Assembly: GCA_003153915.1 (NCBI GenBank)
Contig: PMBX01000229.1
Span: forward strand, 1-8,596
Direction of reading: 5' to 3'
DNA: 8,596 bases
DNA from: Phycisphaerales bacterium
Lineage (GTDB): Bacteria; Planctomycetota; Phycisphaerae; SM23-33
The position numbers and the translations under genes are program-made. The notes under the pieces are model-generated. The model saw only the letters and a program-made list of their open reading frames with translations. It was not told the origin of the DNA and did no database searches. Shown in pieces: positions 5,294-8,596 of this stretch; within the stretch, counting starts at the first letter, position 1, and every line of letters starts with the position of its first letter.

Positions 5294-6142
5294 GTGGCAC
5301 ACCCAGCAGCGGACATCTTTCGCCAAGCCGCCAGGCTCCTTAAGGAAGATCCACGCCGGGAGGGCAACGTCGTCCGCATCGAAGCCGGTTGTCGCGTCGT
5401 CGTCGGTGGCGACATCCACGGTAACGGCAAGGCGTTGGCCAGGATCGTCAGTTTCTGCGGGCGGAAAAGCTCCCGGCCGACACGACTGGTGCTTCAGGAG
5501 ATTATCCATGGTCCGCCCGACCCGCAGACGGGCCTGGACCGCAGCGTCGAGCTGTTGTTACGCGCGGCCAGGCTGAAGATCAACAGCCCCGAGGAAGTGC
5601 TCTTCGTCATGGGCAACCACGACCTGGCCCAGGTCGGCGGGGTGGAGATCGCCAAGGACGGTTGCGGAGCATGCAATGGCTTTACCACCGGCCTGGAAGC
5701 GGCCTACGGAGAGGATGCCCCCGGCGTGCTGGAGGCCGTTGGGGAGATGTTACGCTCCTTTCCCCTGGCCGCGGTCTGTCCCAATGGGGCGTTCATCGCT
5801 CACTCGGTTCCCTCTCCCGGACGGATGGCGGCGGCGGGTACGGAGGTTCTTGGTCGCCCTTATGTCGATGAGGATTTTCACCGCGGCGGTCCGGCTTACG
5901 AATGGACCTGGGGGCGGGGTCAGACCACCGAGCAACTGGACACCCTGGCGGCGGAACTGGCGGTGGAACTGTTCGTCCTGGGCCACCGGCACGTCGAATC
6001 CGGTTGCGAGGTTATCGCCCCACGCGCGGTGGTCCTGGCCAGCGACCACCAGCACGGCAGAATTGCCTGTTTCGCCTCGGAAGCGGTGGTGACGGCGGAG
6101 GCGATCTGCCGCGCGTCGATACCTGTCGGCGGCATCGAATAA
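5294..6142 (+). CDS. PPP-like metallophosphoesterase, probable partner of the kinase
   Basis: This is a 282-residue cytosolic calcineurin-like phosphoesterase. Motif I is GGDIHGN (38-44, Asp40 and His42), motif III is GNHD (107-110), then His170 in 'FIAHS' and GHRH at 230-233. This is the metal-ligand order of PPP-type Ser/Thr phosphatases and related enzymes. Motif II, normally GDxxDRG, reads QEIIHGP (68-74). Glu69 would have to replace the bridging aspartate, and the Asp-Arg pair is lost. The substrate is thus uncertain: phosphoprotein is the natural guess next to a kinase, but nucleotides or other phosphoesters are possible. The start is GTG, with AGGA at 5281-5284, overlapping the kinase stop codon, as ribosome site. 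This spacing implies translational coupling with the kinase. Confidence 0.85.
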   Translation: MAHPAADIFRQAARLLKEDPRREGNVVRIEAGCRVVVGGDIHGNGKALARIVSFCGRKSSRPTRLVLQEIIHGPPDPQTGLDRSVELLLRAARLKINSPEEVLFVMGNHDLAQVGGVEIAKDGCGACNGFTTGLEAAYGEDAPGVLEAVGEMLRSFPLAAVCPNGAFIAHSVPSPGRMAAAGTEVLGRPYVDEDFHRGGPAYEWTWGRGQTTEQLDTLAAELAVELFVLGHRHVESGCEVIAPRAVVLASDHQHGRIACFASEAVVTAEAICRASIPVGGIE

Positions 6143-6193
6143 TCGCCCCGGTTGGGTGCATTTCCCGCGATGCTCCGGTAGAATGAACCCGTC

Positions 6194-7798
6194 ATGGGTT
6201 CGGCAGGACTCCCACTTTTCGATCCGCTCCAACCGCCGTCGCGGCGTGGCAGGCGGCGATCCGCTTCCAACATCAAGGGAAAAACCAAGGGCGGTTCCTC
6301 GGCCCGCACGGACGTTAAGCCCAAGCCCGTCGCCCAGGCAGCGTCCCCGCCGCCGCTGAAGCAGGAAGCCCCTCCAACGCTGACGGTCTCGGCATTGATC
6401 GCGCGGGTCAAGTGCGCCTTGGCGGATGCCTTCCCGCGGCGTGTGGCGGTGGTGGGGGAGATAAGCAACTTCAAGCTGCACTCGTCGGGGCATATGTATT
6501 TTCGCCTCAAGGACGCCGACGCCGCCATCGACGCGGCAATGTTTCGCCAATTTGCATCCCGCGTGAGGTTCACCCCCGCCGACGGGCTGGAGGTGGTGGC
6601 CGAGGGGCGCGTGGATGTCTACGACCCGCGCGGGCAGCTTCAGTTCTACGTCGAGTCGATGACCCCGCGAGGCGCCGGGGCGCTGGAACTGGCCTTTCGA
6701 CAGCTTCGCGAGAAGCTCCAAAGAGAAGGGTTATTCGACCCTGCCGTCAAGAAGCCCCTGGCTCGTTTCCCCCGTGCCGTCGGGGTGATAACCAGCCCCA
6801 CCGGGGCTGCCGTCCGCGACATCTGCCGCACGCTCCAGCGTCGCTGGCCGGCGGCGAGGGTGTACCTGATGCCCGTCCTGGTGCAGGGGGAAGGCGCCGC
6901 GGAGTCCGTCGCCGAGGGCATCGCCCTGCTGGACGCCCATGCCGGGCGGTTAGGTATCGACACCATCATCGTCGCCCGCGGCGGGGGGAGCCTGGAAGAC
7001 CTCTGGGCCTTCAACGAGGAGATCGTCGCCCGCGCCATCTTCGCCGCCGTTACGCCCATCGTCACGGGAGTCGGACACGAGACGGATGTCACCATCGCCG
7101 ACCTGGCCGCCGATGTGCGAGCGGCTACCCCGACGGCGGCGGCGGAATTGGCCGTCCCCGACGCTACGGAAGTCTTGCGCCACCTGGCGAGCCTGCATGC
7201 CCGCCTGCACCGCTCGGTTGCGGAAGGTTTGGCCTCGGCGGCGGCGGATTTGCGGGGCATGCTTCGCAGCGCCATCTTCCGCGACCCCGCCGTCGGGCTG
7301 CGAATACGCCACCAGCGGTTAGATGAGCTTTCCCATCGCCTTCGTGCGGACCTGGGCCAAATACTATCGCAGGCCCGCCGGAGGCTCGACCCGGCCGGCG
7401 GGAAGTTGGCCGCCCTTGCCCCCGCCCGCCTGGCGGAGGTCGCCCGCGGGCGGCTGGACCGCCTGGCGGCCCGGTTGGCCTGGGCCTTGGGGGCGCGCAG
7501 CAAGCGGGCTGGTGATGTCCTGGCGGTCTGGCGAGGGCGACTGCTGGCCGTCCACCCGGCGCAGCGGCTTGCAATGGTTAGCCAGAGACTCAACGCCGCC
7601 GGGCGACAACTGGAGGCGATGAGCTACCGCGGCGTCCTGCGGCGAGGCTTTTCCGTCACGCGCAAGGCCGACGGGGCCATCCTGCGATCCCGTGGCGACG
7701 TGACAGAAGATGATTGGATTACCACCGAACTTGCCGATGGAATTATCCACAGCCGCCTAAGCTCTCCGCCCGGCGGCGATAAGAGCGACCATAAATGA
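6194..7798 (+). CDS. xseA: Exodeoxyribonuclease VII large subunit
   Basis: This is the catalytic subunit of exonuclease VII, which degrades single-stranded DNA from both ends in a metal-independent way and works in mismatch repair and in clearing damaged DNA. It is 534 residues, against about 456 in E. coli. Residues 63-160 form the OB-fold DNA-binding domain (VVGEISNFK at 86-94, SGHMYFRLKD at 98-107). The catalytic core follows, with VGVITSPTGAAVRDI (196-210), ARGGGSLEDLWAFNEE (261-276) and VGHETDVTIAD (293-303). The rest is a long Arg/Ala-rich coiled-coil region ending in 'RGFSVTR'. The extra length is mainly residues 1-62, a basic, Pro/Ser-rich, probably disordered tail. The ATG at 6194 has only a weak ribosome site. 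A shorter start is not offered by an in-frame ATG before the OB fold. It lies 51 bp after the phosphoesterase. Confidence 0.97.
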   Translation: MGSAGLPLFDPLQPPSRRGRRRSASNIKGKTKGGSSARTDVKPKPVAQAASPPPLKQEAPPTLTVSALIARVKCALADAFPRRVAVVGEISNFKLHSSGHMYFRLKDADAAIDAAMFRQFASRVRFTPADGLEVVAEGRVDVYDPRGQLQFYVESMTPRGAGALELAFRQLREKLQREGLFDPAVKKPLARFPRAVGVITSPTGAAVRDICRTLQRRWPAARVYLMPVLVQGEGAAESVAEGIALLDAHAGRLGIDTIIVARGGGSLEDLWAFNEEIVARAIFAAVTPIVTGVGHETDVTIADLAADVRAATPTAAAELAVPDATEVLRHLASLHARLHRSVAEGLASAAADLRGMLRSAIFRDPAVGLRIRHQRLDELSHRLRADLGQILSQARRRLDPAGGKLAALAPARLAEVARGRLDRLAARLAWALGARSKRAGDVLAVWRGRLLAVHPAQRLAMVSQRLNAAGRQLEAMSYRGVLRRGFSVTRKADGAILRSRGDVTEDDWITTELADGIIHSRLSSPPGGDKSDHK

Positions 7799-7820
7799 AA
7801 TGCGGCCCGCCAAGGCCGCC

Positions 7821-7825
7821 TGGAG
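7821..7825 (+). promoter_or_regulatory. Ribosome binding site deciding the xseB start
   Basis: TGGAG seven bases before the ATG at 7833 is the clearest Shine-Dalgarno signal on the right side. It supports 7833 over the in-frame ATG at 7800, which lies one base past the xseA stop and has no such signal. Confidence 0.6.
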
Positions 7826-7832
7826 CAAAACC

Positions 7833-8075
7833 ATGGAACAGGAAAAGCTGACGTTTGAGGAAGCCCTGGGCAGGCTGGAAAAAATCGTCTCGGAGATCGA
7901 AACGGGAAAGGTCCCCCTGGAGCAATCCATTGAAAGGTACGCAGAAGGCGTAACGTTGATTAAGCAGTGTCGCTCCATCCTGGAGACCGCGGAGAAAAAG
8001 ATTCAATTGCTGGCCAAGGACCAGGGCATGGGACTGGAAGTATCCGGCGAGCTGGACCCGTTGCGGGAGGAATGA
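7833..8075 (+). CDS. xseB: Exodeoxyribonuclease VII small subunit
   Basis: This is an 80-residue helical protein that binds the C-terminal coiled coil of XseA, several copies per large subunit, to form active exonuclease VII. The family pattern is clear: 'LTFEEALGRLEKIVSEIE' (residues 6-23), 'PLEQSIERYAEGVTLIKQCR' and 'LETAEKKIQLL', the two amphipathic helices of XseB. The length equals that of E. coli XseB (80). An ATG at 7800 would give 91 residues with an N-terminal extension not expected for the family. It is the immediate neighbour of xseA and surely in the same transcript. Confidence 0.95.
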   Translation: MEQEKLTFEEALGRLEKIVSEIETGKVPLEQSIERYAEGVTLIKQCRSILETAEKKIQLLAKDQGMGLEVSGELDPLREE

Positions 8076-8077
8076 CC

Positions 8078-8118
8078 TGCCGGACCGCCGGCGAGTGGAC
8101 CTGGCCGCCGGACCGGCA
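8078..8118 (+). terminator. GC-rich stem-loop after xseB
   Basis: The 15-base arms 8078-8092 and 8104-8118 pair at 13 of 15 positions, with A-A and C-C mismatches, around an 11-nt loop. The left arm begins two bases after the xseB stop codon. No T-run follows directly, only a moderately T-rich stretch from about 8122. It may end or weaken the xseAB transcript or protect its 3' end. The remainder of the 116-bp gap to the next gene shows nothing else. Confidence 0.4.
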
Positions 8119-8191
8119 AGATTGGCCTTGTTATTGCCTCTCCAGGCCAGCAGAATAAGCATGTTGAATTCGACAAGGCGAGGTGTATGCC

Positions 8192-8596
8192 ATGAGCTTA
8201 TTGAGGCGGTTGGGCATCAACAGCGCGGTGTTGTCATTCCTGGAAATCATCCTGTTCTTTCTGGTGATAACGGGGCTGTATTTTGGCCTGCTCAGTACCA
8301 TCTATGCGTTCGTTGGCGGCGCGAGGGATCGGTTGACGTTTTCGATGGTGTTCATGCCTCTTGGTCCTTCCAACCTCGGCGCATGGGCGGGGATACTTCC
8401 GGCCTGGATGTGGATCGTGGAGGGCCTGGGGTATCTGTTCCTGGTAACGATCTATTGGGCGCCCGGAGAGGATTCCGTCAACGCCAGCGAACTTCGCGGC
8501 TTTGTGATCTTCGTGATTGTGGCGTTGGCTGTCCTGGCGGTCTGGCTACAGATGCACGGGTATCTTTCGCAACTGGCCGGAACCTTCTGGGAAATC
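8192..8596 (+). CDS. Multi-pass membrane protein, partial (3' end outside window)
   Basis: The frame opens with ATG at 8192, preceded by GAGGT seven bases upstream, and stays open to the window edge (135 codons). The visible part begins 'MSLLRRLGINSAVLSFLE', has a positively charged start, and has three hydrophobic segments: about residues 12-41, 64-89 and 102-124. The loop between the first two holds 'GGARDRLTF', and the loop before the third is acidic (PGEDSVNASE). No family is recognised from this portion. It may be read through from xseAB past the stem-loop, or have its own promoter in the 116-bp gap, where none is obvious. Confidence 0.7.
   Translation, partial: MSLLRRLGINSAVLSFLEIILFFLVITGLYFGLLSTIYAFVGGARDRLTFSMVFMPLGPSNLGAWAGILPAWMWIVEGLGYLFLVTIYWAPGEDSVNASELRGFVIFVIVALAVLAVWLQMHGYLSQLAGTFWEI

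Noticed and set aside
5294..6142. Ap4A hydrolase or bacteriophage-type PPP phosphatase as a firm name
   Set aside because: The motif II change prevents assignment to a specific subfamily from sequence alone.
6152..6184. TTGGGT...TAGAAT as an xseA promoter
   Set aside because: The spacer is 21 bp and no better -35 element is found. xseA is probably read from upstream.
5750..6721. A 323-codon leftward ORF antisense to the phosphoesterase and xseA
   Set aside because: It crosses two well-supported genes, has no recognisable domain and an Arg/His/Gly-rich composition, as expected for the complement of GC-rich coding sequence.
6412..7326. A 304-codon rightward ORF in another frame of xseA
   Set aside because: It overlaps the catalytic core of xseA, is Arg/Gly-rich and has no domain.
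6646..7593. A 315-codon leftward ORF inside xseA
   Set aside because: It is fully inside xseA, whose conserved motifs fix the true frame. Its Ser/Arg/Ala-rich product is typical shadow translation.

Overview
The window is a GC-rich, gene-dense piece of a bacterial chromosome. It holds eight confidently read genes, two partial or small membrane or unknown genes at or near the edges, and one doubtful small ORF. No tRNA, rRNA, CRISPR array, insertion sequence or phage gene was seen. The best guess for the host is Planctomycetota (Phycisphaerae-like). This is an inference from gene style: a compact cytosolic Ser/Thr kinase with an HAD catalytic loop, a flippase-like protein with a soluble insert after its first helix, weak Shine-Dalgarno signals at several starts, and long functionless ORFs antisense to real genes. 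No marker gene here proves it.

Left part (1-4177). A partial protein of unknown function runs rightward to 636 and converges on a leftward block. Read from right to left, the leftward block is: a lysylphosphatidylglycerol-synthase-type (UPF0104/AglD-like) membrane protein (4177-2972), a YcgR-like PilZ protein expected to bind cyclic-di-GMP (2770-1997), an intergenic repeat-rich stretch (1762-1996), an O6-alkylguanine-DNA alkyltransferase (1761-1219), a short DUF350 membrane protein (1200-955) and a 69-residue single-helix membrane protein (863-654). The last three are closely spaced and probably form one transcript.

Centre (4178-4454). This is a divergent control region. The minus strand has a good sigma-70-like promoter (TTGCCT, 17 bp, TATAAT) for the flippase-like gene. 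The plus strand has TTGATA, 17 bp, CATACT, just upstream of the kinase. A terminator-like hairpin with a T-tract and a weak small ORF also lie here.

Right part (4455-8596). All genes run rightward: a Ser/Thr protein kinase, a PPP-like metallophosphoesterase 11 bp behind it, xseA and xseB (the two subunits of exodeoxyribonuclease VII), and the start of a multi-helix membrane protein cut by the window end. The kinase and phosphoesterase look co-translated and may be an opposing writer/eraser pair. Both have altered active-site motifs: HAD and DLG in the kinase, and QEIIHG in place of GDxxDRG in the phosphoesterase. xseAB is ordinary housekeeping DNA repair. Together with the alkyltransferase it makes two DNA-repair functions in the window, but they are on opposite strands and not obviously linked.

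The most interesting items are the kinase/phosphoesterase pair and a cluster of six CGCGAA hexamers, in both orientations and partly on a 10-bp period, upstream of the alkyltransferase gene. No clearly new defence or mobile system was found.
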